Notes: generated from the sequence alone by a model not told the origin. A DNA stretch of 64,000 nt from Winogradskyella ursingii (GCF_013403975.1 NZ_JABFDH010000003.1:580647-644646); one strand, 5' to 3'; numbered from the stretch's first letter, positions 47,551 through 56,160 are shown. Numbers and translations: made by a program.

Positions 47551-48077
47551 TAATTATTATTTATATGTTGAAGAATATATTCGTCCAAAAACTGAGTTCC
47601 GTCATAGTTCCAATCTTTTTTCAACCCAATTTTTTTAAATCCATTATTTTCAAATAATTTTAAACTCGCGTGATTAGTTTCAGAGATATTGGCATAAACT
47701 TGATGCAAGTGCAATACCTTAAAACAATAGTTAAGCAATAATTGTAATGCTTCTTTACCAAAGCCTTTAGAGCGATCGGCTTCTGTTTTTATAAGAATTC
47801 CGATACCTGCGCGCTTATTTTTAGCGTCAAAATCGAACACATCAATTAATCCAATAGCTTTGGATTTGGCATTGCATATGGCCAAGCGCAATTGTTTGGC
47901 TTCAAAAATGTCTTGTTGGGCATTTTTGAGATAATTTCTTATTAAATGTCGTGAGTATGGTGTTAATGTATCGCTTAATGACCAAAGTGACGAATCATTT
48001 TCAATCTCGTAAACAAAATCTAAATCTTCTGGCTCTAAGGCTCGTAGATATATATGCTCCCCTTTTAGCGTTACCAT
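47550..48077 (-). CDS. GNAT-family acetyltransferase (RimJ/RimL type)
   Basis: A 175-residue acetyltransferase of the RimJ/RimL/SpeG kind. It opens GEHIYLRALEPEDLDFVYEI and carries the acetyl-CoA region ADRSKGFGKEALQLLLNYCF, then ASLKLFENNGFKKIGL. The acceptor could be a protein N-terminus or polyamine. It overlaps dapF by 7 bases and mltG by 1. Confidence 0.89.
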   Translation of the reverse strand: MVTLKGEHIYLRALEPEDLDFVYEIENDSSLWSLSDTLTPYSRHLIRNYLKNAQQDIFEAKQLRLAICNAKSKAIGLIDVFDFDAKNKRAGIGILIKTEADRSKGFGKEALQLLLNYCFKVLHLHQVYANISETNHASLKLFENNGFKKIGLKKDWNYDGTQFLDEYILQHINNN

Positions 48078-48850
48078 GCTATTTCCCCTTTAAAAACTTG
48101 TTCTGCTGGTCCGATTAACCAAATATCGCTATAGCCTTGCTTCTGCGGCTTGAAGTTTATCTTAAGTTCTCCGCCAAGTGTTTTCAATTTCACGGACTCT
48201 GCATTTGTTTTTCCGCTTTTATGCATTGCCAAAGCTACTGCAGTCACGCCTGTACCACAAGAGAGGGTTTCGTTCTCTACACCTCTTTCGTATGTTCTAA
48301 CTGCAAAACTATCATCAGAAGTTTGCTCAACAAAATTGACATTGCTTCCCTCATGATTATAAGGTGCACCATATCTTATTTTTGAACCTTGAGATTTTAC
48401 TTCGAAATTTGTAAGGTTAGAAACCAATTCCACATGATGTGGAGAACCTGTGTCTAAAAATTGATGCTTTTCGAATTGTTGTATCTCTTCGACATTCTTC
48501 ATTTGTAAATGGACCAAACCATTTTCAATTTTCGCTTCGTGCATACCGTCAATAGCCAAAAACTTTGTAGAATTTTCGATTATTCCCAAAAACCGAGCAA
48601 AGGCTACAATGCATCTACCTCCATTACCACACATGCTACTTTCGTTACCGTCAGAATTATAATAAACCATTTTAAAATCTGATTGTTCATCATTTTCTAA
48701 AAGTATAAAACCATCCGCTCCAATGCCAAAACGTCTGTCACAAAGCTGCTCAATACGTTTGGTATCATTTTTGTTTATCTTAAGTAAACGATTATCTACT
48801 ATAATAAAGTCGTTTCCAGTGCCTTGATATTTATAAAATGTCATTGTCAT
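48071..48850 (-). CDS. dapF: Diaminopimelate epimerase
   Basis: A 259-residue DapF that converts LL- to meso-diaminopimelate for peptidoglycan and lysine. The two catalytic cysteines are Cys74 in MCGNGGRC and the one in TLSCGTGVTAVA near residue 208. It opens FYKYQGTGNDFIIVDNR. Start options are ATG 48850 and ATG 48844; an in-frame TTG at 48862 lies inside the promoter box and is excluded. First gene of the dapF-GNAT-mltG-DUF2279 operon. Confidence 0.96.
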   Translation of the reverse strand: MTMTFYKYQGTGNDFIIVDNRLLKINKNDTKRIEQLCDRRFGIGADGFILLENDEQSDFKMVYYNSDGNESSMCGNGGRCIVAFARFLGIIENSTKFLAIDGMHEAKIENGLVHLQMKNVEEIQQFEKHQFLDTGSPHHVELVSNLTNFEVKSQGSKIRYGAPYNHEGSNVNFVEQTSDDSFAVRTYERGVENETLSCGTGVTAVALAMHKSGKTNAESVKLKTLGGELKINFKPQKQGYSDIWLIGPAEQVFKGEIAW

Positions 48851-48859
48851 AATTACCCG

Positions 48860-48867
48860 CAAATATA
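48860..48867 (-). promoter_or_regulatory. -7 box of the dapF operon
   Basis: TATATTTG on the minus strand, nine bases before ATG 48850. The in-frame TTG start candidate is part of this box. It lies back to back with a plus-strand box at 48875-48882. Confidence 0.52.
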
Positions 48868-48874
48868 GTAATTA

Positions 48875-48882
48875 TACCTTTG
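48875..48882 (+). promoter_or_regulatory. -7 box of the Deg-type protease gene
   Basis: TACCTTTG on the plus strand, 95 bases before ATG 48978. The -33 region for this box would cover the dapF -7 box, so the two promoters likely compete. Confidence 0.42.
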
Positions 48883-48977
48883 AAAAAGGCTTGTTAAATA
48901 GTAGTTAAAGTTGAAATGAAAATTCAATATTTCAATAATTTTAATCGTTCTATAGTAACTTAAACCTGAAATTTATT

Positions 48978-50390
48978 ATGAAAAAAATAGCAACTTTAGT
49001 ATTGGTTTCGGCATTAGGTGGTCTATTAACTTTAGGTGGTTATAAACTACTGGTCGAAGATACAAACAACCCTTTAATGGTGGAGCATAACTCGGATTTC
49101 CCTGTGTTTGTTCCAACAAATAACTCAGCAACTACTTTAAATAACGTATCTGCTAATGCCCCAAATTTTGTGGAAGCAGCAGAAAAGACTATTGATGCGG
49201 TAGTCCACGTAAAAAATACTGCTATCGTAAGTTCACCGATGACTATGCAAGATCTATTCTATGGTCGTAGTTCAGAACGTGCACAAGTAGGTACTGGTAG
49301 TGGTGTAATTATTTCACCGACAGGTTATATTGTGACCAACAATCATGTGATACAAAATGCAAATGAAATCAGTATTACGCTAAATAATAACAAGTCTTAC
49401 ATGGCTGAACTTATCGGTACGGATGAGTCCACAGATATTGCTTTGCTCAAGATTGAGCCGGACGAAGATTTACCATTTATGGCTTTTGGAGATTCCGATA
49501 GTGCGCAAATTGGCGAATGGGTTTTGGCTGTCGGTAATCCTTTTAATCTTAATTCAACAGTAACTGCAGGAATAATAAGTGCCAAGGCACGTGATTTATC
49601 GGGACAAAACCTGCAATCGTTTATACAAACAGATGCGGCCGTCAACCCGGGAAATTCAGGTGGTGCCTTAGTCAATACCAACGGTGATTTAATAGGTATT
49701 AATACGGCCATTTCATCTAGAACAGGCTCTTATATTGGTTACTCTTTTGCCGTACCTAGTAATATTGCACGAAAAATAGTAAATGATATTATGGAATATG
49801 GCAATGTCCAAAACGGTATTTTGGGTGTCGTTGGAGCTGCCTTAAATAATATGGCAGCCGAAGAACTCAACCTTGAAACCGCTCAAGGATTCTATGTAAG
49901 TGACGTTCAAGAAGATACTGGTGCCGAAAAAGCTGGAATCAGAGAAGGAGATATTATTAAACGCATTGATAATGTAGAAATTTCAAAATTCTCAGATCTT
50001 ACTGGCTATCTAAAAACAAAAAATCCAAACGATGTGGTTAATGTAACATTACTAAGAGATGGAGATTTAGAAAATCTAAAAGTGACCTTGCTCAAGCCAA
50101 CAACTACAATCATACAACCAATTGGAGTACTTAAAAACACCAGTGACAGGGAACTCAGAACATATAATTTAGATTATGGTGTGAAAATTTCTAAATTCAA
50201 TGAACAATATGCTAAATATTGGAAACAATACGGAATAGAGGAAGGCAGTATTATTACCAAACTGAACGGCAAAGAACTGTATTCTATTGAAGATGCAACA
50301 AACGCCATGAAGCTTAGAGCTTATAATGAACCGCTGCGAATAGAATTTATAAACAATTCTGGTGAAAAAGATTCTATTCTAATTAGATAA
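48978..50390 (+). CDS. Deg/HtrA-family periplasmic serine protease
   Basis: A 470-residue envelope protease and chaperone. After an N-terminal hydrophobic signal (TLVLVSALGGLLTLGG) the trypsin-like domain has the triad His123 (TNNHVI), Asp153 (STDIALLKI) and Ser227 (NPGNSGGAL). Two PDZ domains follow at about 290-380 and 395-470 (AGIREGDIIKRIDN). It degrades misfolded exported proteins. Divergent from dapF; followed by a terminator. Confidence 0.95.
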   Translation: MKKIATLVLVSALGGLLTLGGYKLLVEDTNNPLMVEHNSDFPVFVPTNNSATTLNNVSANAPNFVEAAEKTIDAVVHVKNTAIVSSPMTMQDLFYGRSSERAQVGTGSGVIISPTGYIVTNNHVIQNANEISITLNNNKSYMAELIGTDESTDIALLKIEPDEDLPFMAFGDSDSAQIGEWVLAVGNPFNLNSTVTAGIISAKARDLSGQNLQSFIQTDAAVNPGNSGGALVNTNGDLIGINTAISSRTGSYIGYSFAVPSNIARKIVNDIMEYGNVQNGILGVVGAALNNMAAEELNLETAQGFYVSDVQEDTGAEKAGIREGDIIKRIDNVEISKFSDLTGYLKTKNPNDVVNVTLLRDGDLENLKVTLLKPTTTIIQPIGVLKNTSDRELRTYNLDYGVKISKFNEQYAKYWKQYGIEEGSIITKLNGKELYSIEDATNAMKLRAYNEPLRIEFINNSGEKDSILIR

Positions 50391-50410
50391 CCCTTTAGTA
50401 GATAGATATT

Positions 50411-50445
50411 AAACCCTTCAAAGAATTTTTCCACGAAGGGTTTTT
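50411..50445 (+). terminator. Terminator after the Deg protease gene
   Basis: AAACCCTTC (50411-50419) pairs with GAAGGGTTT (50435-50443), 9 bp, followed by a short T-rich run. It lies 20 bases after the protease stop. Confidence 0.75.
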
Positions 50446-50484
50446 ATTTTCGTTTAAATACGCTACGAAAACGTTTGAAATATG

Positions 50485-50492
50485 TATTTTTG
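50485..50492 (+). promoter_or_regulatory. -7 box for gap
   Basis: TATTTTTG, 34 bases before the gap ATG. A TTTG at 50474-50477 is too close to be the -33 element. Confidence 0.48.
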
Positions 50493-50526
50493 CGCCAAAT
50501 TTAAAAATCACTAAATCAAAAAAGAA

Positions 50527-51975
50527 ATGGGTTTTAATGACACTTACGAAAAAGAGTTAGCGTTTCAGGCAGACCGTCGCAGAGCAACGGTTGAATTTAT
50601 TAAGATTGTGAGCGACTTATGGTACGACAAATCTATTGAGCTTGTAATTTTTAGAAATCAGTTGATAGATAGAAATGTGAGCGAAATTTTAAATCTACAT
50701 GAGTATGCTGGCGAATTTGTTCAAAAACCAATTTCAATTTTTGATTCTGTAGAAATTGCCCAAGCCATTAAGTCACTCAATCTTCCACCTGCTAAATTGG
50801 ATATTGGGAAATTGACTTATGAGTTTCATTTAGAAGATCAAAAACATGGTAATGCAATGGCATTTGTTTCGGAAAAATTAGGCAATGCAAAGCAGAAAAA
50901 AACCATACAACCTAAAGATGTGGTTCTTTATGGTTTTGGCAGGATAGGACGGTTAGTCGCTCGCGAATTAATGACACGTACAGGAAAAGGCAGCCAATTA
51001 AGATTAAGAGCTATTGTTACGAGAGGTGCCATTGATGCCACGGTCTTGGAAAAACGTGCCTCTTTGCTACGAAATGATTCAGTTCATGGTGATTTTTCGG
51101 GAATGGTATCTACAGATGTCAAAAATAGTGCACTTATAATAAATGGGACTACAGTAAACATCATATCAGCCAATGCACCAGAAGAAATCGATTATACTAA
51201 ATACGGAATTAACGACGCTTTAGTTATTGATAATACAGGCGCGTTTAGAGACAATGAAGCTTTAAGCAGACACTTAAAGTCTAAAGGTGTTGACAAAGTT
51301 TTATTGACCGCTCCAGGCAAAGGTGTTCCTAATATTGTTCATGGCGTTAACCATTTAGAACATGATCCAGACAAGGTAAGCATTTACTCTGCCGCATCTT
51401 GTACTACAAATGCAATTACACCTGTGTTAAAAGCTATGGAAGATTCTTTTGGAGTTAAAACAGGCCACTTAGAAACTATACACGCATACACTAATGACCA
51501 AAATCTTGTAGACAACTTTCATAAAAAATATAGAAGAGGTCGTGCTGCAGGTCTCAATATGGTAATAACAGAAACAGGTGCAGGACAAGCCGTAAGCAAA
51601 GCGCTACCTTCTTTAGACGGTAAACTAACCTCTAATGCGATTAGAGTACCTGTACCTAATGGTTCTTTAGCCATCTTAAATTTAGAATTGGAGAAAGAGA
51701 CATCTTTAGAGAGCATTAATACTATAATGAAAAAATATGCTCTAGAAGGCGACCTAGTTGAACAGATTAAATACGAAATGAGTGATGAATTGGTTTCTAG
51801 CGACATTGTAGGTAGCTCAGCACCTTCTATATATGACAGTAAAGCAACGATTGTGCGCGCAGATGGAAAAAATGTAATTTTATATATATGGTACGATAAC
51901 GAATACGGATACAGCCACCAAGTTATACGTTTGGCCAAATATATAGCTAAAGTAAGACGTTTTGCATATTACTAG
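50527..51975 (+). CDS. gap: Long-form glyceraldehyde-3-phosphate dehydrogenase
   Basis: A 482-residue GAPDH, about 145 residues longer than the standard enzyme. Residues 1-130 are an extra helical domain (QADRRRATVEFIKIVSDLWY). The NAD-binding domain then begins with YGFGRIGR at about 136 and the catalytic Cys292 lies in AASCTTNAITP. The C-terminus has WYDNEYGYSHQVIRL. Such long forms occur in Flavobacteriia and may work in gluconeogenesis or with NADP; that is inference. Own promoter and terminator. Confidence 0.94.
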   Translation: MGFNDTYEKELAFQADRRRATVEFIKIVSDLWYDKSIELVIFRNQLIDRNVSEILNLHEYAGEFVQKPISIFDSVEIAQAIKSLNLPPAKLDIGKLTYEFHLEDQKHGNAMAFVSEKLGNAKQKKTIQPKDVVLYGFGRIGRLVARELMTRTGKGSQLRLRAIVTRGAIDATVLEKRASLLRNDSVHGDFSGMVSTDVKNSALIINGTTVNIISANAPEEIDYTKYGINDALVIDNTGAFRDNEALSRHLKSKGVDKVLLTAPGKGVPNIVHGVNHLEHDPDKVSIYSAASCTTNAITPVLKAMEDSFGVKTGHLETIHAYTNDQNLVDNFHKKYRRGRAAGLNMVITETGAGQAVSKALPSLDGKLTSNAIRVPVPNGSLAILNLELEKETSLESINTIMKKYALEGDLVEQIKYEMSDELVSSDIVGSSAPSIYDSKATIVRADGKNVILYIWYDNEYGYSHQVIRLAKYIAKVRRFAYY

Positions 51976-51992
51976 TAGAACGCTCATATTCT

Positions 51993-52022
51993 AAAAAATC
52001 TCGCCAATTGGCGAGATTTTTT
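51993..52022. terminator. Terminator after gap
   Basis: A 30-base perfect palindrome: AAAAAATCTCGCC, AATT-centred, with GGCGAGATTTTTT. G-C rich stem followed by T-run; strong rho-independent terminator, usable from either side. It starts 18 bases after the gap stop. Confidence 0.92.
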
Positions 52023-52084
52023 TGTTTTGCACGCAACCCTATTCAGTATTTAGCATCTTTTACATAGTAACCAAACCATCAATC

Positions 52085-52594
52085 ATGAGAAAAATTGCAT
52101 TTTACTTATCTCTTTTGGCTTTAATATCTCATCAAAGCTGTATCTCTTTTGGAGGTGGCGATGATGATATAGCAAACCATTCCAATTTTGAGCCCGTTAT
52201 AATGAAACGCTCAAATTTTGAAACCACTACTTTAGTAGAAAACGCACCTAGAGTTATTGAAAATTCAGGAAAAATTTATGTCAAGGATAATTTTATCTTT
52301 ATTAATGAAGTAAATAAAGGATTTCATCTTATTAATAATTCTGATCCTTCCAACCCTGAAAATATTGCTTTTATAAAAGTTTTGGGATCTTCAGACTTAA
52401 GTATTAAAGAAGACGTTTTCTACGCCAATAATGCTACGGATTTAATAGCATTTAAAATCAATGAAACTACCGAGACACTTCTTATTACAAAACGTATTAA
52501 AAACACCTTTCCTCAAATTATGTCACCGGAAGGTGAAATATCCTATAATTTAGAACAAGATGAAATAATCATCGATTGGCAACCTGTAAACTAA
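52085..52594 (+). CDS. Small LVIVD/propeller-type lipoprotein
   Basis: A 169-residue lipoprotein. Start ATG 52085 gives MRKIAFYLSLLALISHQSC, with lipobox Cys19. The body has repeated strand blocks such as GKIYVKDNFIFINEVNKGFH and LINNSDPSNPENIAFIKVLG, the LVIVD-type repeat that forms propeller blades. It is too short for a full propeller. The next gene, 6 bases on, is a longer lipoprotein with the same repeats, so the two may act together. Function is unknown. Confidence 0.72.
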   Translation: MRKIAFYLSLLALISHQSCISFGGGDDDIANHSNFEPVIMKRSNFETTTLVENAPRVIENSGKIYVKDNFIFINEVNKGFHLINNSDPSNPENIAFIKVLGSSDLSIKEDVFYANNATDLIAFKINETTETLLITKRIKNTFPQIMSPEGEISYNLEQDEIIIDWQPVN

Positions 52595-52600
52595 ACAATT

Positions 52601-53335
52601 ATGAAAAAATTAAGCTTATTACTATTTGTTTGTTTCTTATTAGGTTGTGATTCTGACGGGACAAATTCTGATTCAACATTTTCAGACAACGGGCAAGGTG
52701 GATCCTTAGCACGTTTTGCGCTTTACAACAATTACTTGTATGTTGTGGATAACCAGGACCTCAATGTCTTTAGCGTTATAAACAAAGAAGAACCCGTTCA
52801 GGTAAATACGGTGCCAATCGGATTTAATATCGAAACCATTTTTAGCTATAGCAATTACCTATATATAGGTTCTAGAAATGGAATGTTTATATATAATGTG
52901 AATAACCCAGAAGAACCAACCTATATTTCAGATGTCCAACATTTTACCGCATGTGACCCAGTTGTTGCAAATGACACTCATGCTTTTGTTACACTGCACA
53001 CGAACATAGGTTGCGGAAACAATATTAATGCTCTGGAAGTTTATGACATTACGGAAATCACCAATCCGGTTTTGGTTTCTAGGAAACATTTAACCCAACC
53101 TATTGGATTGGCACTTTATAACAACTACCTATTTGTTTGCGATGACGAAGTTAAGATTTTTGATATTTCTGATCCAGAAGATTCTCAGTTGGTGGCTTCC
53201 ATAGATGTTGATAGTTTTGATGTGATTATCAACAATGAAATTATAGTACTAATTGGAGAAAATGGCTTGTACCAATACCGTTTGGACCCAAATGACATTA
53301 CTAATATTGCACAATTGAGCACAATAAACATCTAA
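52601..53335 (+). CDS. LVIVD-repeat lipoprotein
   Basis: A 244-residue lipoprotein: MKKLSLLLFVCFLLGCDSD, Cys16 lipidated. At least four blade-like units follow, each with a strand, NNYLYVVD or similar, and D.S/I..P..P (VFSVINKEEPVQVNTV, YNVNNPEEPTYISDVQ, YDITEITNPVLVSR, FDISDPEDSQLVAS). This is the LVIVD pattern of surface propeller proteins. Ligand unknown. Paired with the preceding lipoprotein and closed by a hairpin. Confidence 0.8.
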   Translation: MKKLSLLLFVCFLLGCDSDGTNSDSTFSDNGQGGSLARFALYNNYLYVVDNQDLNVFSVINKEEPVQVNTVPIGFNIETIFSYSNYLYIGSRNGMFIYNVNNPEEPTYISDVQHFTACDPVVANDTHAFVTLHTNIGCGNNINALEVYDITEITNPVLVSRKHLTQPIGLALYNNYLFVCDDEVKIFDISDPEDSQLVASIDVDSFDVIINNEIIVLIGENGLYQYRLDPNDITNIAQLSTINI

Positions 53336-53360
53336 ATTTAAAATACATCCGTATATAAGA

Positions 53361-53384
53361 TAGCCTCACAGAAATGTGAGGCTA
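53361..53384 (+). terminator. Terminator after the LVIVD lipoprotein pair
   Basis: TAGCCTCACA pairs perfectly with TGTGAGGCTA around loop GAAA (24 bases in all), followed by TTTGTTTA. A GNRA-type tetraloop makes the hairpin very stable; the T-run is short. Confidence 0.7.
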
Positions 53385-53469
53385 TTTGTTTAGCCATTTT
53401 TAAAAATATGCTTTTAAAATTGCTATCTTGTGAAACTTAAATTCAATAGACCAAAAAAATCAAACTCAA

Positions 53470-54084
53470 ATGAAATTTTTTACCAAAATTGCTGTAGTTC
53501 TGCTAGTTACTTTTAGCTTTCAACATATAAATGCACAAGAAGAAGATGAAAATTTATCACTTGATAGCGGTACAATTGATAGCCAATTTGAATATATTTT
53601 AAAAAAATCCGGAAATTTTAGAGGTACAAATGGCCAGATGTACGAAGCTGTAAAACGTAATGATATTATTAAGATAAAAGCAAACACCATCGATTCTCTA
53701 AAAACAACATATGCCAAGTTAAATAGTTCAGAAAAAACCGTAGAGCAACAACGTAATGAAATTGAGAATCTAAAAACACAATTACAGAACACTCAATCCA
53801 ATCTAGCCACAACCAATGAGGAAAAAGACAGCATGTCGTTATTTGGAATGCAAATGGGAAAAGCAAGTTACAATGTTTTGCTGTGGTCTATTATAGGTAT
53901 TCTTTCTGCAATGCTATTGTTTTTTATCTATAAATATAAGAACAGTAATACCCTAACTCGTGACGCAAAGTTTAAGCTAGAAGAAGTTGAATCTGAATTT
54001 GAAGACCATAGACGTACAGCTCTAGAGCGAGAACAAAAGGTAAGACGTCAATTACAGGATGAGATTAACAAAAGTAAATCTTAA
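53470..54084 (+). CDS. Coiled-coil membrane protein of unknown function
   Basis: A 204-residue protein. Residues 1-22 form a signal peptide (KFFTKIAVVLLVTFSFQHINA). Residues 75-118 are a coiled coil (EQQRNEIENLKTQLQNTQSN), 137-157 a membrane helix (LWSIIGILSAMLLFFIYKY), and 166-204 a second, highly charged coiled coil (EREQKVRRQLQDEINK). If the signal is cut, the first coil is outside and the second inside the inner membrane. Similar genes near trmD in flavobacteria are sometimes misnamed as methyltransferases. Function unknown. Confidence 0.72.
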   Translation: MKFFTKIAVVLLVTFSFQHINAQEEDENLSLDSGTIDSQFEYILKKSGNFRGTNGQMYEAVKRNDIIKIKANTIDSLKTTYAKLNSSEKTVEQQRNEIENLKTQLQNTQSNLATTNEEKDSMSLFGMQMGKASYNVLLWSIIGILSAMLLFFIYKYKNSNTLTRDAKFKLEEVESEFEDHRRTALEREQKVRRQLQDEINKSKS

Positions 54085-54124
54085 AAAGATTTTTAATCCA
54101 CCATCTCATCACATATTAAATCAT

Positions 54125-54160
54125 AAAAAATATCCGTAATTTTAATTGCGGATATTTTTT
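54125..54160 (+). terminator. Terminator abutting the next start codon
   Basis: AAAAAATATCCGTAATT pairs with AATTGCGGATATTTTTT, up to 17 bp with one G-U pair (the innermost bases open into a loop). The T-run ends one or two bases before the ATG at 54162. Confidence 0.75.
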
Positions 54161-54161
54161 T

Positions 54162-54599
54162 ATGAAAATTATTAAAGCGAATATAGACCACCTTGAAAAT
54201 CTTGTTCCACTTTTTGATGGCTACCGGGTTTTTTACAGGCAACCCTCTGACCTTGCAGGTAGTCGTCATTTTCTTTTAAACAGATTTAAGAATAAGGATA
54301 GTGTCATCTTTATGGCATATGATGGCAACAGAGCAGTTGGGTTTACTCAACTGTTTCATTCGTTTTCATCAGTTTCAATGCAGCCCATTTTTGTGCTGAA
54401 CGATTTGTTTATCGATTCAAACTATCGGAATCAAGGTATTGGAGAAGCATTAATAAACCGAGCCAAAGAACTCGCAAAGGATTTGAATTACAAAGGTATT
54501 TCTATACAAACTGAAACCGATAATAGAGCACAATATCTGTATCAGCGGTTAGGGTTTGAAAAAGATGTGGACTTACATTTCTTTTGGAAAAATTCTTAA
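54162..54599 (+). CDS. GNAT-family N-acetyltransferase
   Basis: A 145-residue acetyltransferase. FVLNDLFIDSNYRNQGIGEA (about 84-103) contains the acetyl-CoA loop YRNQGIG, followed by IQTETDNRAQYLYQRLGFEK. The acceptor is unknown. The start codon directly follows the T-run of the preceding terminator, so the source of its transcript is unclear. No later ATG fits the family start. Confidence 0.88.
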   Translation: MKIIKANIDHLENLVPLFDGYRVFYRQPSDLAGSRHFLLNRFKNKDSVIFMAYDGNRAVGFTQLFHSFSSVSMQPIFVLNDLFIDSNYRNQGIGEALINRAKELAKDLNYKGISIQTETDNRAQYLYQRLGFEKDVDLHFFWKNS

Positions 54600-54609
54600 T
54601 ACAACTTAA

Positions 54610-54948
54610 ATGAAATTTAAGCATGTCTATTTACTATTGGCTATAACAGGATTAGCCTACACCTGGTATTTTAATATTCAATTTTATTTGACTATCGAGG
54701 ATACCTCAATTTCAAATTTTATTGAACTGACCAAAACCACATTACCGGCACAATCAATTGTAGCAGACCTTACAGTAGTAGTGATCACTTTTATGGTTTG
54801 GATGATTTATGAGTCATTTAGGCTAAAGATAAAATTTTGGTGGATCATTATTCCATTGACTTTTGTAGTTGCGATTGCTTTTAGCCTTCCTCTATTTTTA
54901 TATATGCGAGCCAACCGATTAGAGAAGTTGAAATTAGAAAAACTCTGA
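54610..54948 (+). CDS. DUF2834-like small membrane protein
   Basis: A 112-residue membrane protein with three helices: about residues 5-22 (VYLLLAITGLAYTWYF), 52-70 (VADLTVVVITFMVWMIY) and 78-100 (WWIIIPLTFVVAIAFSLPLF), and a short basic tail. The pattern matches DUF2834. Function unknown. It follows the GNAT gene by 10 bases. Confidence 0.75.
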   Translation: MKFKHVYLLLAITGLAYTWYFNIQFYLTIEDTSISNFIELTKTTLPAQSIVADLTVVVITFMVWMIYESFRLKIKFWWIIIPLTFVVAIAFSLPLFLYMRANRLEKLKLEKL

Positions 54949-54956
54949 ATTAAACC

Positions 54957-54964
54957 TATCTTTG
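54957..54964 (+). promoter_or_regulatory. -7 box for trmD
   Basis: TATCTTTG, 20 bases before the trmD ATG. A TTG at 54928-54930 is 26 bases upstream, slightly too far. Confidence 0.48.
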
Positions 54965-54984
54965 TTTTCAATTTTGAATACACT

Positions 54985-55662
54985 ATGCGCATAGACATCA
55001 TAACCGTATTGCCAGAACTTTTAAAAAGCCCATTTGAAGCTTCTATTTTAAAACGTGCTATAGAAGCAAATTTGGTAGAAGTACACTTTCACAATTTAAG
55101 GGATTTCGCGACAGGAAACTACAAAGCTATCGACGATACTCAGTTTGGTGGTGGAGCTGGTATGGTAATGATGATAGAACCTATAGACAAATGCATATCG
55201 AAACTTCAAAATGAACGTAATTATGATGAGATCATATATATGACACCTGATGGCGAACAACTAAACCAAAGTATTGCCAACCAAGTTTCGTTAAAAGAAA
55301 ACATCATTATATTATGCGGGCATTATAAAGGTGTTGACCAACGCGTAAGGGATCGATTTATTACTCGAGAAATTTCCATAGGAGATTATGTTTTATCGGG
55401 TGGAGAATTGGGAGCTGCCGTTTTATGTGATGCAGTTATTCGATTAATTCCAGGTGTTCTTGGCAATGAGACCTCTGCCCTCACCGATTCGTTTCAAGAC
55501 AATTTATTGGCACCACCAATTTACACCAAACCCCGTGAGTACGATGGCATGAAGGTGCCAGAGATTCTTTTTAGCGGTAATTTTCCTAAAATTGAAAAAT
55601 GGAGAGAAGAGCAAGCTTTTAAGAGAACAAAAGAAAGAAGACCAGATTTGCTTAAAGACTAG
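54985..55662 (+). CDS. trmD: tRNA (guanine-N1)-methyltransferase
   Basis: A 225-residue TrmD with the trefoil-knot SAM site. It methylates G37 of tRNAs to prevent frameshifting. Motifs: [20 protein letters not shown] at the start, [28 protein letters not shown] and [15 protein letters not shown]. It precedes rplS, the common bacterial order, but each has a promoter box. Confidence 0.97.
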   Translation: MRIDIITVLPELLKSPFEASILKRAIEANLVEVHFHNLRDFATGNYKAIDDTQFGGGAGMVMMIEPIDKCISKLQNERNYDEIIYMTPDGEQLNQSIANQVSLKENIIILCGHYKGVDQRVRDRFITREISIGDYVLSGGELGAAVLCDAVIRLIPGVLGNETSALTDSFQDNLLAPPIYTKPREYDGMKVPEILFSGNFPKIEKWREEQAFKRTKERRPDLLKD

Positions 55663-55706
55663 CACAAAACTTTTTAATTTTTAGCACCTACTATCCACTT
55701 TTTAAT

Positions 55707-55714
55707 TATATTTG
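55707..55714 (+). promoter_or_regulatory. -7 box for rplS
   Basis: TATATTTG, 73 bases before ATG 55788. The leader of about 67 bases could hold a control element for L19; none is recognised. Confidence 0.52.
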
Positions 55715-55787
55715 CACCCAATTTTGAATTAACCTCTGGCGAAAATCGTGAATGTTGATTTGGAATAACCATTATAAAAATAAAAAA

Positions 55788-56138
55788 ATGAATTCTTTAG
55801 TAAAATTTGTACAAGACGAATTTGTAACACGTAAAGACCTTCCGGAATTTAGTGCTGGTGATACTATCACAGTATACTACGAAATTAGAGAAGGTGAAAA
55901 AGTACGTACTCAGTTCTTTAGAGGTGTGGTATTGCAACGTAAAGGAACAGGAACTTCAGAAACTTTTACGATTCGTAAAATGTCTGGTACTATTGGTGTA
56001 GAGCGTATTTTCCCAGTAAACCTTCCAGCATTGCAAAAAGTTGAAGTTAACAAGCGAGGAAAAGTACGTAGAGCTAGAATCTTTTATTTCAGAGACCTTA
56101 CCGGTAAAAAAGCAAGAATTAAAGAAGTTAGAAGATAA
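55788..56138 (+). CDS. rplS: 50S ribosomal protein L19
   Basis: A 116-residue L19, found at the interface of the two ribosomal subunits. It opens MNSLVKFVQDEFVTRKDLPE and has GDTITVYYEIREGEKVR, FRGVVLQRKG and a basic end RRARIFYFRDLTGKKARIKE. The start is ATG 55788; an in-frame start at 55752 adds a non-conserved leader. Followed by a terminator. Confidence 0.97.
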   Translation: MNSLVKFVQDEFVTRKDLPEFSAGDTITVYYEIREGEKVRTQFFRGVVLQRKGTGTSETFTIRKMSGTIGVERIFPVNLPALQKVEVNKRGKVRRARIFYFRDLTGKKARIKEVRR

Positions 56139-56160
56139 TCTTACTTCATATATAATTAAT

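Noticed and set aside
52022..52084. Upstream start for the first LVIVD lipoprotein
   Set aside because: It begins in the gap terminator and would bury the lipoprotein signal; ATG 52085 gives a clean lipobox.
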